Source of the DNA: Dysgonomonas sp. 520
GTDB lineage: Bacteria; Bacteroidota; Bacteroidia; Bacteroidales; Dysgonomonadaceae
NCBI RefSeq assembly: GCF_010501095.1
Contig: NZ_QVMP01000005.1
Span: forward strand, 1-64,000
Length of the DNA stretch: 64,000 nt
Direction of reading: 5' to 3'
In this document: in pieces, positions 7,889-17,150 of the stretch
Layout: the number at the start of each line of letters is the position of its first letter
Position numbering within the stretch: the stretch's first letter is position 1
Made by a program: the position numbers and the translations under genes
The notes under the pieces: generated by a model
The model's database searches: none
What the model was told of the DNA's origin: nothing
The model's input: only the letters and a program-made list of their open reading frames with translations

Positions 7889-8635
7889 ATGAGAAATAGA
7901 GAACAATCACCGGTTCGTTTCTATTCACTCAGCGAAGGGATGGAAATGAGCCTAAAACAAGAGCAAGGCAAGATATTGATTCTCAGTCAGGGACGGATTG
8001 ATGTCAGTATGAAATCCGATTCTTCCGTGCGGATGAATCAGCAGAGCATGGTTTATTTCCCAGTTGGCGAGGTAATAGTCAAGCCTTTGGATGACAGTCG
8101 TATAGTAGTTATATCGTTTTCGCAAGGAGGCACGAAAGAAGGTAAGTTTACCAAGCTGATGCTGAACGATGTGATGGTGGCTTACATAGAATTGCTTGAA
8201 ACCTACCGGAATCTCTATTTGAAAGACGATTACCTTATGCAACTCAAGCTCAAAGAGTTTACCTTCCTGCTGAAAAGCACCTACACAGAGAAGCAATTGC
8301 ACGCCTTTTTAGGAAATCAAAGTGCAGAAAGCTCGGAATTTTATGCTCAGGTAGTGAGTCTTTCTCGTGAAATCCGCAATGCGAAGCAGTTAGCCATGCG
8401 GATGAGTTATAGTTATTCGGGTTTCAATAAACGGTTTCGCAGGGAGTTCGGAATGCCTGCTTATCAATGGTTGAAGCAGGAGAGTGCGAAGCTGATTTAC
8501 CACGAGATTTGCTACACCAACAAGAGTCTGAAGCAGATATCGACGGACAACCGTTTCAGCAACTTGTCTCACTTCAACGAGTTTTGCCACAGGGAACTCG
8601 GTGCATCGCCAAGACAGATCAGAAAGAGGGTCTGA
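7889..8635 (+). CDS. AraC-family transcriptional regulator (switch B operon)
   Basis: 248 residues, paralogous to the regulators at 660 and 47529. The C-terminal double helix-turn-helix begins near residue 164 and contains YSYSGFNKRFRREFGMP and LSHFNEFCHRELGASP. The N-terminal ~100 residues look like the same cupin-like sensor. Unlike its two relatives it is not inside an invertible segment: it is the last gene of the FISUMP-thioredoxin operon, 10 bp after the previous stop. If the operon is switched on by segment B, the regulator is switched with it. It probably regulates its own operon. Its last 50 bp recur, with two silent changes, as a relic at 28809-28858. Confidence 0.88.
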   Translation: MRNREQSPVRFYSLSEGMEMSLKQEQGKILILSQGRIDVSMKSDSSVRMNQQSMVYFPVGEVIVKPLDDSRIVVISFSQGGTKEGKFTKLMLNDVMVAYIELLETYRNLYLKDDYLMQLKLKEFTFLLKSTYTEKQLHAFLGNQSAESSEFYAQVVSLSREIRNAKQLAMRMSYSYSGFNKRFRREFGMPAYQWLKQESAKLIYHEICYTNKSLKQISTDNRFSNLSHFNEFCHRELGASPRQIRKRV

Positions 8636-8640
8636 GGATA

Positions 8641-8682
8641 AAAAAAACAGGAAATGTTAAGACGTAGCATTTCCTGTTTTTT
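8641..8682. terminator. Bidirectional intrinsic terminator
   Basis: AAACAGGAAATG pairs with CATTTCCTGTTTT, with an A-run on one side and a T-run on the other. It sits between the convergent regulator (7889, +) and PspC gene (8694, -) and can serve both. Confidence 0.85.
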
Positions 8683-8693
8683 GTTGTCTGAAA

Positions 8694-10145
8694 CTAAAAA
8701 TTCATTCTAAACCGACGGTTTTTCCTGTCCCATGTATTTTCCAACAATGGGTCTATTATTACTTTTTTGTTTGCCGGAACCTTTATATTCAGCTTAAATA
8801 ATACCCGGTCAAAATCTTTTTCCTTAGTGAATTCAACAGGATTGATGACCACGAGAGAATCACTGACAGAGTAGGGTAGTTTCGATTCTTCGGCATGTTT
8901 ATAGGCTTGCGTTTCACTTCGGGCAAATGCCATTTTCGATATTTCAAGCTTATAATTTATGATAGTCGTATCTTCCACAATTTCAATATTTACAGGAGGC
9001 GTCAAAGCATAGCTGCTATGTTTTTCATTTTCGAATTTATATATATTGAAATTTTTCGAATTTACGACAATGGGCATTGCGTCGGAAAAGCGATTGTCGA
9101 GTTTAATATATAAAGTGTTCGAAGCCGTTTCTATTTCCGCCGATTCGTGCGATTTGCTGTTGTTGGCATAGTTCACCGCTACTTTTGATATGTTGACTCC
9201 GATATAAGTAGCTGCGCCAATCCATACAATGAAACTTACAATACCAACTACCAAATCTCTGACATTCATTCCTTGCAGTAGCCTGACTGCGTAATACAGG
9301 ATGGCTATAACCGGGATAAAAATAACCGCTCCGAGCGATAATTTTACATCCAAAGTATCGAGGCTGAATACATCTAAAAGTTCGTTCAATGAAACAGGAT
9401 AGTCGAAGTTGACAAAATAAATGAATCCTGTAATTGCAGATATGAATAGAGATAATCCGATGAGTATCATAAACACGGAAATTATTATTTTTATTACTTT
9501 CAAGATAGTTGATCCTAATGGAGTACGGTTGTCACCATAAGAGTTTACATTTTTCTCAGAGTTTTTCAAACCTTCCAGCGAAGGGTCTTTACCTACCATC
9601 GAAACTTTCTCTTTTAAGGTTCTGGCTTCGGGAGTCACAACCCACAAGATTAAATACGCCAATAACACAAACAAGGCATTGCGATGCGAGAAGAAGTTGA
9701 GCAGCAGGAATATACCGATAAATATCAAACGGATGAATACGGGATCTATCCTGAAAAAGAATCCCAGTCCACTGCAAACACCTCCAATAATTTTATGGGC
9801 AGGGTCACGGAACAATTTTTTCTTGTAGAAAGGGGTGTTGTCCGGTTTTGTTTCATTTTCAACTGTTTCCCTACTGTCTTCTTCATCACCAAATTCAGAA
9901 GGATTGCCCAATATGGAAATTATTTCCTTTATTTCGGGCAAAGTAACAATGCTTTGAGGCGAGTTTAGCTTCATCTGCAAAAGTTCGCTCATGCGGGCTT
10001 CCACATCGGCAACAATTTCCGAACCTTCCGGACGGTTCTTGTAGTATCTATTCAAGTTTGCCAAATATTCGTCAATCAACAGGTAGGCCTCTTGGTCTAT
10101 GGTGAAAGCAATGCCACCGATGCTCGCTCTTAATGTTTCTTTCAT
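8694..10145 (-). CDS. PspC-domain membrane protein, long form
   Basis: 483 residues. An N-terminal ~90-residue helical region (IGGIAFTIDQEAYLLIDEYL onwards) is shared with the short PspC protein at 10506. A PspC domain follows at about 108-180, with KKLFRDPAHKIIGGVCSGLG and FIRLIFIGIFLLL. Three further hydrophobic segments lie between about 215 and 330, and a beta-rich C-terminal domain follows, probably outside the cytoplasmic membrane. PspC proteins belong to phage-shock-type envelope stress systems. It is the last gene of a PspC-PadR-PspC operon, 12 bp after padR, so it is probably repressed by that regulator. Confidence 0.85.
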   Translation of the reverse strand: MKETLRASIGGIAFTIDQEAYLLIDEYLANLNRYYKNRPEGSEIVADVEARMSELLQMKLNSPQSIVTLPEIKEIISILGNPSEFGDEEDSRETVENETKPDNTPFYKKKLFRDPAHKIIGGVCSGLGFFFRIDPVFIRLIFIGIFLLLNFFSHRNALFVLLAYLILWVVTPEARTLKEKVSMVGKDPSLEGLKNSEKNVNSYGDNRTPLGSTILKVIKIIISVFMILIGLSLFISAITGFIYFVNFDYPVSLNELLDVFSLDTLDVKLSLGAVIFIPVIAILYYAVRLLQGMNVRDLVVGIVSFIVWIGAATYIGVNISKVAVNYANNSKSHESAEIETASNTLYIKLDNRFSDAMPIVVNSKNFNIYKFENEKHSSYALTPPVNIEIVEDTTIINYKLEISKMAFARSETQAYKHAEESKLPYSVSDSLVVINPVEFTKEKDFDRVLFKLNIKVPANKKVIIDPLLENTWDRKNRRFRMNF

Positions 10146-10157
10146 AATGTGTGACCT

Positions 10158-10493
10158 TTATTTGTTCCTTATTTTGTCTATCACCGCAACCAGATCCGCC
10201 CAAGCCTTGTCCAGTTCTTCCAATACCATCTTGCCCTTGTCCGTTATTGAATAATACTTGCGGGGTGGTCCTTGTTGCGATTCTTCCCAACGATATGCCA
10301 ACAAGCCTTGGTTCTTTTGGCGAGTGAGCAGTGGATATAAAGTTCCTTCAACAACAATCATTTCCGAGTCTTTCAGCTCGTTGATTATTTCCGAGGCATA
10401 AGCATCGCTGTCCGACAAAATGCTGAGGATGCAATACTCAAGTATTCCTTTCCTCATTTGCGCTTTTATATTATCTACATTTACTACTTCCAT
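10158..10493 (-). CDS. PadR-family transcriptional regulator
   Basis: 111 residues, the usual size for the short PadR subfamily. MRKGILEYCILSILSDSDAYASEI starts the winged helix, followed by the wing motif EGTLYPLLTRQKNQGLL and WEESQQGPPRKYYSITDKG, which are hallmarks of the family. It lies between two PspC genes (12-bp gaps), an arrangement common in Bacteroidales, and probably controls this operon. The inducer is unknown. Confidence 0.93.
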   Translation of the reverse strand: MEVVNVDNIKAQMRKGILEYCILSILSDSDAYASEIINELKDSEMIVVEGTLYPLLTRQKNQGLLAYRWEESQQGPPRKYYSITDKGKMVLEELDKAWADLVAVIDKIRNK

Positions 10494-10505
10494 ATCTTCT
10501 TGTTC

Positions 10506-11084
10506 TTAATTTTTCGTTTTATAAGAATATTTCTTTATGTTTTCGGCTGTTACGGGAATACCTCTCATTTCAAGTTTTTGGGAAATGGAAAGGGCTTTGG
10601 GCAGGGCAATCCACAAGATGAGGTAAATCCAGAATGTGGAACTGAAGCAAATGAGCCCGACAAGAAATATTATCCTGACAAGAGTGATGTCAATATCGAA
10701 GTAAACAGCTATACCGCTACATACACCTGCAATGCTTTTGTTGTCTACATCTCGGTATAGCCTTTTGGTTGAACCACCGGGCGAAAATGTAGAGTTTCTT
10801 GAATCCCATGTGTTTTGCTTTTGAGATTCTGTGTCGTTTACTTCGCCTAACATATCAATAATCTTTTTTACCATGCTCTCGTTCACCACCTGAAACGTAC
10901 CTTTAATTTCTTTCTGGAAAATCTCGGCAATGCGATATTCTATATCTTCCATCACTTCTTTCACATCTTCGGGGTTCGAAATAGTTGCCTCAAACTTGCT
11001 CAAATAGGTTTTCAGCATAAAGTATGCATCGTCGTCCATCGAAAAGTTTATACCGCCAATATTGATATCAATAACTTTTTTCAT
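10506..11084 (-). CDS. PspC-domain protein, short form
   Basis: 192 residues. The N-terminal half (INIGGINFSMDDDAYFMLKTYL onwards) matches the start of the long PspC protein at 8694. The PspC domain is at about 105-170 (RLYRDVDNKSIAGVCSGIAVYF, LVRIIFLVGLI, FWIYLILWIALP) with two membrane segments. First gene of the operon, with a TAnnTTTG box at 11132. Likely role: envelope-stress response at the inner membrane. Confidence 0.88.
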   Translation of the reverse strand: MKKVIDINIGGINFSMDDDAYFMLKTYLSKFEATISNPEDVKEVMEDIEYRIAEIFQKEIKGTFQVVNESMVKKIIDMLGEVNDTESQKQNTWDSRNSTFSPGGSTKRLYRDVDNKSIAGVCSGIAVYFDIDITLVRIIFLVGLICFSSTFWIYLILWIALPKALSISQKLEMRGIPVTAENIKKYSYKTKN

Positions 11085-11131
11085 ATACTTTATTTTTTAT
11101 AGAATTATCCAATACAATGAATTTGGTAATA

Positions 11132-11139
11132 CAAATATA
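11132..11139 (-). promoter_or_regulatory. Candidate promoter of the PspC-PadR-PspC operon (TATATTTG)
   Basis: Reverse-strand match to TAnnTTTG, 47 nt upstream of the first start codon. Confidence 0.5.
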
Positions 11140-11889
11140 TATAAATATTTTAGTACTATGTAATGCATAATACTATATTTTTACGAAGATTAATGCTTGA
11201 AAAATGGTATGCTGTTGATAGTTAATTGATTGTGTTAGGTGTCAAGATGAATATTTAACATTTTGTAACTAATGATTATAACATAGAAAGATATGACCAA
11301 CACATTCCGGTGTCGGATTCACGTCATTTAAACTCTATTTGTATCATATAAATACAGATGCTGCCTTATTTAGACAGTGAAAGATAAAGTTTTTACGTAA
11401 TTTTGGTTCTTGCTTTTATGGATTTCGCACCGGATTTCTCTCTCTTAGAAAAAAGCAGAGATGTAAATCATAGTTTATCGAACAGAAGCGAACACTTGTA
11501 ACTAATGTCAATCAGTAGTTGGTTTTATTATAAAAAAAATGCTCTTTTAAATTCGACGCTTTTCGGGTGGAGTAAAACCCCACCCCTACACCTCTCCAAA
11601 AGAGAGGGAGGTGTCTCAAAAGTAAATTTTGGTATCTTTTTGTCATCCTGAACAGAGTGAAGGATCTGTTTTTAAGAATAGAGATTCTTCGTTACACTCA
11701 GAATGACAACGTTCGAGGAGCGAAGGCGACTCAATGATAAAGATGAGTAACACTTTGATAGTGTAATCTTACTTTTGGAATACCTCCGAATATCAAGGTG
11801 AAAAATTTTAACCCCTGCAAAATATAATTAACATCGAATTTTGACCAACTATTTCAACTACTGATTCGCATAACTAATAAAGAAAGGTA
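11140..11889. repeat. Long gene-free interval with several dispersed repeats
   Basis: No gene seen. 11498-11557 is the inverted copy of 3552-3610. 11565-11600 carries GGGTGGAGTA and CCCCACCCCTAC, also seen at about 60800. 11640-11710 reads GTCATCCTGAACAGAGTGAAGGATCT ... CACTCAGAATGACA, a terminal-palindrome element related to copies at 61745-61815 and 62260-62335. 11711-11737 contains GTTCGAGGAGCGAAGGCGACTCAATGA, the reverse complement of a string at 61650 and 62240. 11836-11875 resembles 11498-11557 again. Confidence 0.6.
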
Positions 11890-12543
11890 ATGAAAGATTT
11901 AATTTTAGCCGACAATCAGGATATTTCACGGATAGGATTGAAAACCCTGGCCGTTACTTTCGATGCCATATCTTCTATACATGTGGCAAGGAACAAAAAG
12001 GAAATAGTAAAATATCTGATGAATAATTCTGAGTCGATAATCATTTTGGATTATGTGCTGTTCGATTTTGCATCTGCTAACGAGTTGCTCATCATGCAGC
12101 AAAGGTTTCCACAATCTCGATGGATAATTTTCTCGGAAGAACTGAGCAATTCATTCATCAAAACCCTTGTGTTCAGTAACAGTTCATTCTGCATTATCCT
12201 GAAATCGTGCAGTACGAAAGAAATAAAAATGGCATTCACCGCAGCTTTGCAAAACGACAGATATTTGTGCAATCAGATAACTGATATGCTTGTCAATTCG
12301 AAAGATTCGCTCGAAGAGTTTCTCCGTGCCGAGCCGCTTACTTCTACCGAAAAAGATATATTAAGAAGTATGGCTCAAGGGAAAACAACCAAAGAGATAG
12401 CTTACGAGCGCAATTCGAGCTTTCATACGGTTACCACACACCGGAAAAATATTTTCCGCAAACTGAATGTCAACAACCTTCATGAAGCAACCAAGTATGC
12501 CATACGTGCCGGATTGATAGATGCGGCTGACTATTACATCTAA
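11890..12543 (+). CDS. LuxR/NarL-type response regulator
   Basis: 217 residues. The receiver-like domain (1-120) keeps Asp8 and the phospho-acceptor candidate Asp54 (IIILDYVL), with Lys in ILKSC near 104. The C-terminal LuxR helix-turn-helix is at about 148-205 (LTSTEKDILRSMAQGKTTKEIA, TVTTHRKNIFRKLNV). No sensor kinase lies beside it, so it is an orphan here. It is followed 39 bp later by an outer-membrane protein gene, which it probably controls. It is preceded by an AAAGAAAGG ribosome-binding-like sequence. Confidence 0.87.
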   Translation: MKDLILADNQDISRIGLKTLAVTFDAISSIHVARNKKEIVKYLMNNSESIIILDYVLFDFASANELLIMQQRFPQSRWIIFSEELSNSFIKTLVFSNSSFCIILKSCSTKEIKMAFTAALQNDRYLCNQITDMLVNSKDSLEEFLRAEPLTSTEKDILRSMAQGKTTKEIAYERNSSFHTVTTHRKNIFRKLNVNNLHEATKYAIRAGLIDAADYYI

Positions 12544-12582
12544 AAGTCGCAGGTCTTTTTATTATCAAAAAATGAAACAACA

Positions 12583-15261
12583 ATGAAATCATTGCTCGCC
12601 ATATTGTTCCTTACCTTGACTTCTGTATGCCTTGCGCAAACAGGAACTATAAAAGGAATTGTACTGAGTGAAGCGGATAAGAAACCTGTAGAATTTGCCG
12701 CTGTAAAAATTCTTCGGGCAAAGGATAGTACGATGGTAACGGGTTCTGTTCTACCGGTTAAGGGCAATTTCGAACTTTCGGTTAACAGAGGGAAGTATAT
12801 TCTCGACATATCCTTCATGGGATACGAAAACTACATAGCCGACATCAACGTATCGAAAGACGCTCCGGTTCACGATTTGGGTACTATCTACCTGAAAACA
12901 AGAAGCATTGAACTAGAGGAAACGGTGATCACGGCACAAGTTCCCGACATTGTGGTCAAGGGCGATACTATTGAGTATAACGCAGGTGGGTATAAAGTGG
13001 ATGAGGGATCGGTATTGCAAGACCTGATAAAGAAAATACCGGGATTGGAGATCGACTCGAAAGGCAATTTGTCGGCCAATGGTAAACCGATCAGCAAAAT
13101 ACTTGTGGATGGAAAAGAGTTTTTCAGCGACGATATAAGGATAGCTTTGGAGAATCTCCCTGTGGAAATGATAGAAAAACTGCAACTCTACAAGGAAGAA
13201 TCGGAAATGTCGAAACTCACCGGTTTCAAAGACGGGGAAGAAGAACAGGTGCTTAACTTGCTGGTAAAAGAGGAAATCAAGCAAAGCATTTTCGGGAATG
13301 TCGAAGCCGGATATGGCACCGAAGACAGGTACAACACTTCCGGAATTGCCAACTACATGAAAGGCGAGAATCAATTTTCTATTCTCGGCGAGGCCGCCAA
13401 CGTTCCGGCTGAATCTTATTTATCCATGAACGGACTTGAAACAAACCGCAATGTCGGGGGACGGCTGAATATCCAGAAATCAGAAAAATTTTCTATAAAC
13501 AGCAGCGTGTTTTACAGGTACAATAAAAACGAAGACGAAAGTTTTTCCAACAGTCAAACTTTCCTTACGTCTGGCGACCGGTTCAACACACAAAAGAGCA
13601 GGTCTGTGAATACTCAAAACTCATTCAATGCCAACAGTTATGTGACTTGGAAACCCGACTCGATGACCAATATTTATTTCCGCATCGATTATCGAAATTC
13701 TTTATCCGAGAACAATAACAATTCCACCTCTCAATCTTATGTCGTTGACAAAGACACTACAAACGGGTGGAGAAATAACTTCAACAAGACCACGGAAGAC
13801 AATATCAGTTCGTCGCTTACCATCGGGCGCAAACTGAACAAGAAAGGGCGTTCCATAAACTTATCGCTGAATACATCTTTTAGAGACAGCAACACAGACG
13901 GAACAAATTGGTATAAAACCATATATGGCAACGGCTCTCCGGATGATACCAGAGATCAGATACAAAATTCTAACAGCAACTCTTTAATTTATGGATTGTC
14001 TGTCTCATACGTAGAGCCAATAGGCAAAAACAACTTTTTGCAGGCTCGCTACAACATCAACCGGAATATATCGGAAAGAGACAGGAATACTTTAAGAGAA
14101 GATCAGTTCGGAGAGTATTCCGAAATAGATACAGCCTACACCCGATATACAAAAAATGAATTTACAGGACAGAATGTCAACCTCAGTTTCCAGTCGAGAC
14201 GAGAGAAGTATAACTATACCATCGGTTTTTCGGTGAACCCGTCTTATTCTGCCAGCAACATCTGGTTCAAAGATTCGCTTATCGAGAAAGTTAGCCAATC
14301 GGTAGTCAACTATTCGCCCAACCTGAGATTCAGCTACACGCCGACGGACAAATCGTCCTTCAATATCGATTACAATGGCTACACCACCCGTCCTTCGCTG
14401 AGTCAGTTGTCGGCAGATACGGTCATCGTAAATGCACAAAACAAAACTGTGGGAAACCCGAACCTGAAACCCAGCTACAACAACAGCATAAACGTATATT
14501 ACATGAAATCCGATTTCGAGAAACAAACCTACCTGAACATTTCGGCCAATTTCGGTTTCATGTTTAACAATATCGTGAACAATTCGGTTATTGACAGTGT
14601 GGGCAATACCACAACCACATACAGCAATGTGAATGGAAATCTGTCGGCGAATCTTAATGTGATGTACAGTACACCATTCCGCAACAAGAAATTTAATTTC
14701 AGCACGTCAACATACGGAAATTTTTATCGGAACAATGGCTTCACCAACGGAGAAGAAACTGTTACCAATAATCTGACGATAGGCGAATCGCTTAATTTAT
14801 CTTTCAGCTCCGATAAGTTCAACTTCTACGTAACCCCGTCTGTCAGCTATTCCGTAGCAACGAACAACCTCACAAGCCAGAAAAATATATCATCCACGGG
14901 GGTAAATATGAACGGGTCTTTCTCTTGGACTCTGCCTCTCGATTTCAAACTAAGCAGTGATGTTTCGTTCTCATACAACGACGGCTATTCTTCCGATTTC
15001 AAGAAAACCAGTCTCGTATGGAATGCCACTTTGAGCAAACTATTTCTTCGGAAGAAAAAGGGAACTTTAAAGTTCTCGGTATACGATATTCTCGACGATC
15101 GCAACAATGTGATGCGCAGCGTTACGGGTAGTGGCATAACAGACAACCGCACCAATACTATCAACCGCTATTGCATGCTGAGTTTCATATACAAATTCAA
15201 CATCTTTAAAGGAGGCGGATCAAATCAGGATAATGATGTGGACTATATGTATGATTATTGA
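12583..15261 (+). CDS. Outer-membrane beta-barrel protein of TonB-receptor-like type
   Basis: 892 residues. Signal peptide (MKSLLAILFLTLTSVCLA, then Q), a carboxypeptidase-regulatory-like domain at about 20-105 (GTIKGIVLSEADKKPVEFAAV), a plug-like region at about 115-210 (LQDLIKKIPGLEID, ISKILVDGKEFF), then a long barrel rich in alternating aromatic and polar strands. The pattern fits the Bacteroidetes 'outer membrane beta-barrel' family that resembles TonB-dependent receptors but usually lacks a SusD partner; none is present here. The C-terminus ends NDVDYMYDY. The ligand is unknown. Probably co-transcribed with the response regulator upstream. Confidence 0.85.
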   Translation: MKSLLAILFLTLTSVCLAQTGTIKGIVLSEADKKPVEFAAVKILRAKDSTMVTGSVLPVKGNFELSVNRGKYILDISFMGYENYIADINVSKDAPVHDLGTIYLKTRSIELEETVITAQVPDIVVKGDTIEYNAGGYKVDEGSVLQDLIKKIPGLEIDSKGNLSANGKPISKILVDGKEFFSDDIRIALENLPVEMIEKLQLYKEESEMSKLTGFKDGEEEQVLNLLVKEEIKQSIFGNVEAGYGTEDRYNTSGIANYMKGENQFSILGEAANVPAESYLSMNGLETNRNVGGRLNIQKSEKFSINSSVFYRYNKNEDESFSNSQTFLTSGDRFNTQKSRSVNTQNSFNANSYVTWKPDSMTNIYFRIDYRNSLSENNNNSTSQSYVVDKDTTNGWRNNFNKTTEDNISSSLTIGRKLNKKGRSINLSLNTSFRDSNTDGTNWYKTIYGNGSPDDTRDQIQNSNSNSLIYGLSVSYVEPIGKNNFLQARYNINRNISERDRNTLREDQFGEYSEIDTAYTRYTKNEFTGQNVNLSFQSRREKYNYTIGFSVNPSYSASNIWFKDSLIEKVSQSVVNYSPNLRFSYTPTDKSSFNIDYNGYTTRPSLSQLSADTVIVNAQNKTVGNPNLKPSYNNSINVYYMKSDFEKQTYLNISANFGFMFNNIVNNSVIDSVGNTTTTYSNVNGNLSANLNVMYSTPFRNKKFNFSTSTYGNFYRNNGFTNGEETVTNNLTIGESLNLSFSSDKFNFYVTPSVSYSVATNNLTSQKNISSTGVNMNGSFSWTLPLDFKLSSDVSFSYNDGYSSDFKKTSLVWNATLSKLFLRKKKGTLKFSVYDILDDRNNVMRSVTGSGITDNRTNTINRYCMLSFIYKFNIFKGGGSNQDNDVDYMYDY

Positions 15262-15333
15262 TTGTGAGAAGTCATCTGATTTTTAAAATAGTTGACGAGT
15301 AAACAAGTAAAAAAACTAGAGTCTGAGGCAACT

Positions 15334-16512
15334 TTATTCTATCTTACTTCTGATGACCCACGAGTTTATTGAACTTAGCAACAAGGAAATAACCAAGCCT
15401 ATCCCGATGGTCAGCAATATGCCCGACGGCTCGTAAGACATAAACACATTCTCCATAACAGGATTGTACAAAGATTGTACTACAATTATCACGATGGAGG
15501 CCAGAACAAGGGAAGCCAGATTGACTACGAAAGTCAGCAAAATATAAGGTTTCGTCACAATATTCTTACTGTATCCTAGCAGCCTGAGAGTGATCATCTT
15601 CTGCATATTCTTCTCCAAAAGCAGGTAAATGCTCAACATGAGGATAAAGAACGACAATGCGCAGATTATAACCCCGATGATGATAACGATAGTAACAATA
15701 ATTTTCAGAAACATTGATATTCTGCTCGCTGCAGTATTTCCCTGATCTATATCATATCCTTTCGACTTGAAATAGGTTGCTATCTGAGGATTGGTTATAT
15801 CATTCACCTCTATGATGAGACGGGAAGGAGACACGTCTTCCTTTCCTCCGTATTTTTTGTTTGCCCAAAGCATAAAAGACTCGGGTACAAGTATCGTATT
15901 AATCCTTGTGGAGAAACCGACTATATTTCCTTTTAGCTTTTTAAAGTCTCCGTTACCCTGAATATAGATATCAAAAGTAACCATCTTTATCAATCCCTCG
16001 TTTATTTTTGGCATGGCACGGGCTTCGGCATATCCGAAATTGTAGAGATCGAGGTAGTTTTTCGGCAAAATGATGGGTAATACATCATCCACAGGCGAAA
16101 ATCGCCAATCTTCCGACTTCACATCTATAAACTGTTGCGGCACAGATTCAAAAAACATTTCTGTGCTGAACCCTCCCTGATCGGGTGTAGTTATTCCCGC
16201 TTTCACATAAAACTGACTGGGAATGAACGAGCCTATGTCTTTTACAAAATCCTGCTGTTTCAGGTCTTCAACCTCTTTACTTGAAAACACCGATTTCTTG
16301 GAAGCCAAAGGACTTAGCAATCCCAATTTTTTTGTCACTGTAAAATAATCCTTCTTGAAAAGGGTATCTTCTTCCGTAAATACCGGGTTCACATCAAAAT
16401 AGAACTGCAACGACAACAGGATGATAGACATCCCTATCAGGTTGGCAAAGAAGAAGCCCACAAGTTGAGGTTTACTTATATTTTGTTTTAAGAGTTTCCA
16501 GATAAGTTTCAT
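15334..16512 (-). CDS. ABC transporter permease, FtsX/LolE-like
   Basis: 392 residues. One N-terminal membrane segment (about 15-37), a ~220-residue periplasmic domain, and three C-terminal membrane segments (about 270-300, 325-350, 362-385). This is the usual topology of FtsX/LolE/MacB permeases, and MQKMITLRLLGYSK fits the family's cytoplasmic coupling region. It overlaps the upstream ATPase gene by 4 bp (ATGA), so the two are translationally coupled. The exported or extracted substrate is unknown; the operon also encodes a lipoprotein. Confidence 0.82.
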   Translation of the reverse strand: MKLIWKLLKQNISKPQLVGFFFANLIGMSIILLSLQFYFDVNPVFTEEDTLFKKDYFTVTKKLGLLSPLASKKSVFSSKEVEDLKQQDFVKDIGSFIPSQFYVKAGITTPDQGGFSTEMFFESVPQQFIDVKSEDWRFSPVDDVLPIILPKNYLDLYNFGYAEARAMPKINEGLIKMVTFDIYIQGNGDFKKLKGNIVGFSTRINTILVPESFMLWANKKYGGKEDVSPSRLIIEVNDITNPQIATYFKSKGYDIDQGNTAASRISMFLKIIVTIVIIIGVIICALSFFILMLSIYLLLEKNMQKMITLRLLGYSKNIVTKPYILLTFVVNLASLVLASIVIIVVQSLYNPVMENVFMSYEPSGILLTIGIGLVISLLLSSINSWVIRSKIE

Positions 16513-17150
16513 AGCGCAAAAGTTTGTGTATACGTTAAGGGCAAATTTTTTCCTATGGATGTAACAACAACGCCTGCGCCCTGCGCCTTAGCCTCGTCCT
16601 GCACCAATTTTGCAATCAGCAGGGCATTTTCATCATCCAGATGGCTTATCGGTTCGTCCAGCACCAGAAAGTTGAATGGTTGGCAAAGGGAGCGTATTAT
16701 GGCTACACGCTGCTGTTGTCCCCACGACATTTTCGCTATCTTCTCATTCACCTTATTTTCTATTCCAAGATATTGCAGCATCACCCTGATCTGTTGTTCT
16801 GTTTTAAAACCTGTCAGGTTGTTTTTTATCTGTATATTCTCCAAAACCGTGAGTTCGGGAAACAGGCGCAACTCCTGAAACAAAAGGCTCAACTCATCTT
16901 TTCGAATCTTATCCCACTGAACCGGAGTCATTCGTTTTGTTTCTTTATCATCGAAGCAAATTTTACCTGAATAATCTGTCCTGTAACCAAAAAGGAAACT
17001 GCAAAGCGAACTTTTACCTTTGCCCGAAACCGATTTCACAAGGTAATTTTCTCCTTTTTGCAGACTTATGTCTTTTTGCCAAATGTCGGACAAGATAGTC
17101 TCGTCTTTGAAGACATCCGGCAATAAATTATGGAAACTTATTTTATTCAT
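16509..17150 (-). CDS. ABC transporter ATP-binding protein
   Basis: 213 residues, the size of LolD-type ATPases. Walker A reads SVSGKGKSS, with Ser where the first Gly is usual. The Q-loop is LLFQELRLFPELTVLEN, the signature MSWGQQQRVAIIRSL, and Walker B FLVLDEPISHLDDENA. It overlaps both neighbours (8 bp with the lipoprotein gene, 4 bp with the permease gene) and must be the motor of this transporter. The altered first glycine of Walker A is unusual, but the catalytic Lys and Ser are kept. Confidence 0.9.
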   Translation of the reverse strand: MNKISFHNLLPDVFKDETILSDIWQKDISLQKGENYLVKSVSGKGKSSLCSFLFGYRTDYSGKICFDDKETKRMTPVQWDKIRKDELSLLFQELRLFPELTVLENIQIKNNLTGFKTEQQIRVMLQYLGIENKVNEKIAKMSWGQQQRVAIIRSLCQPFNFLVLDEPISHLDDENALLIAKLVQDEAKAQGAGVVVTSIGKNLPLTYTQTFAL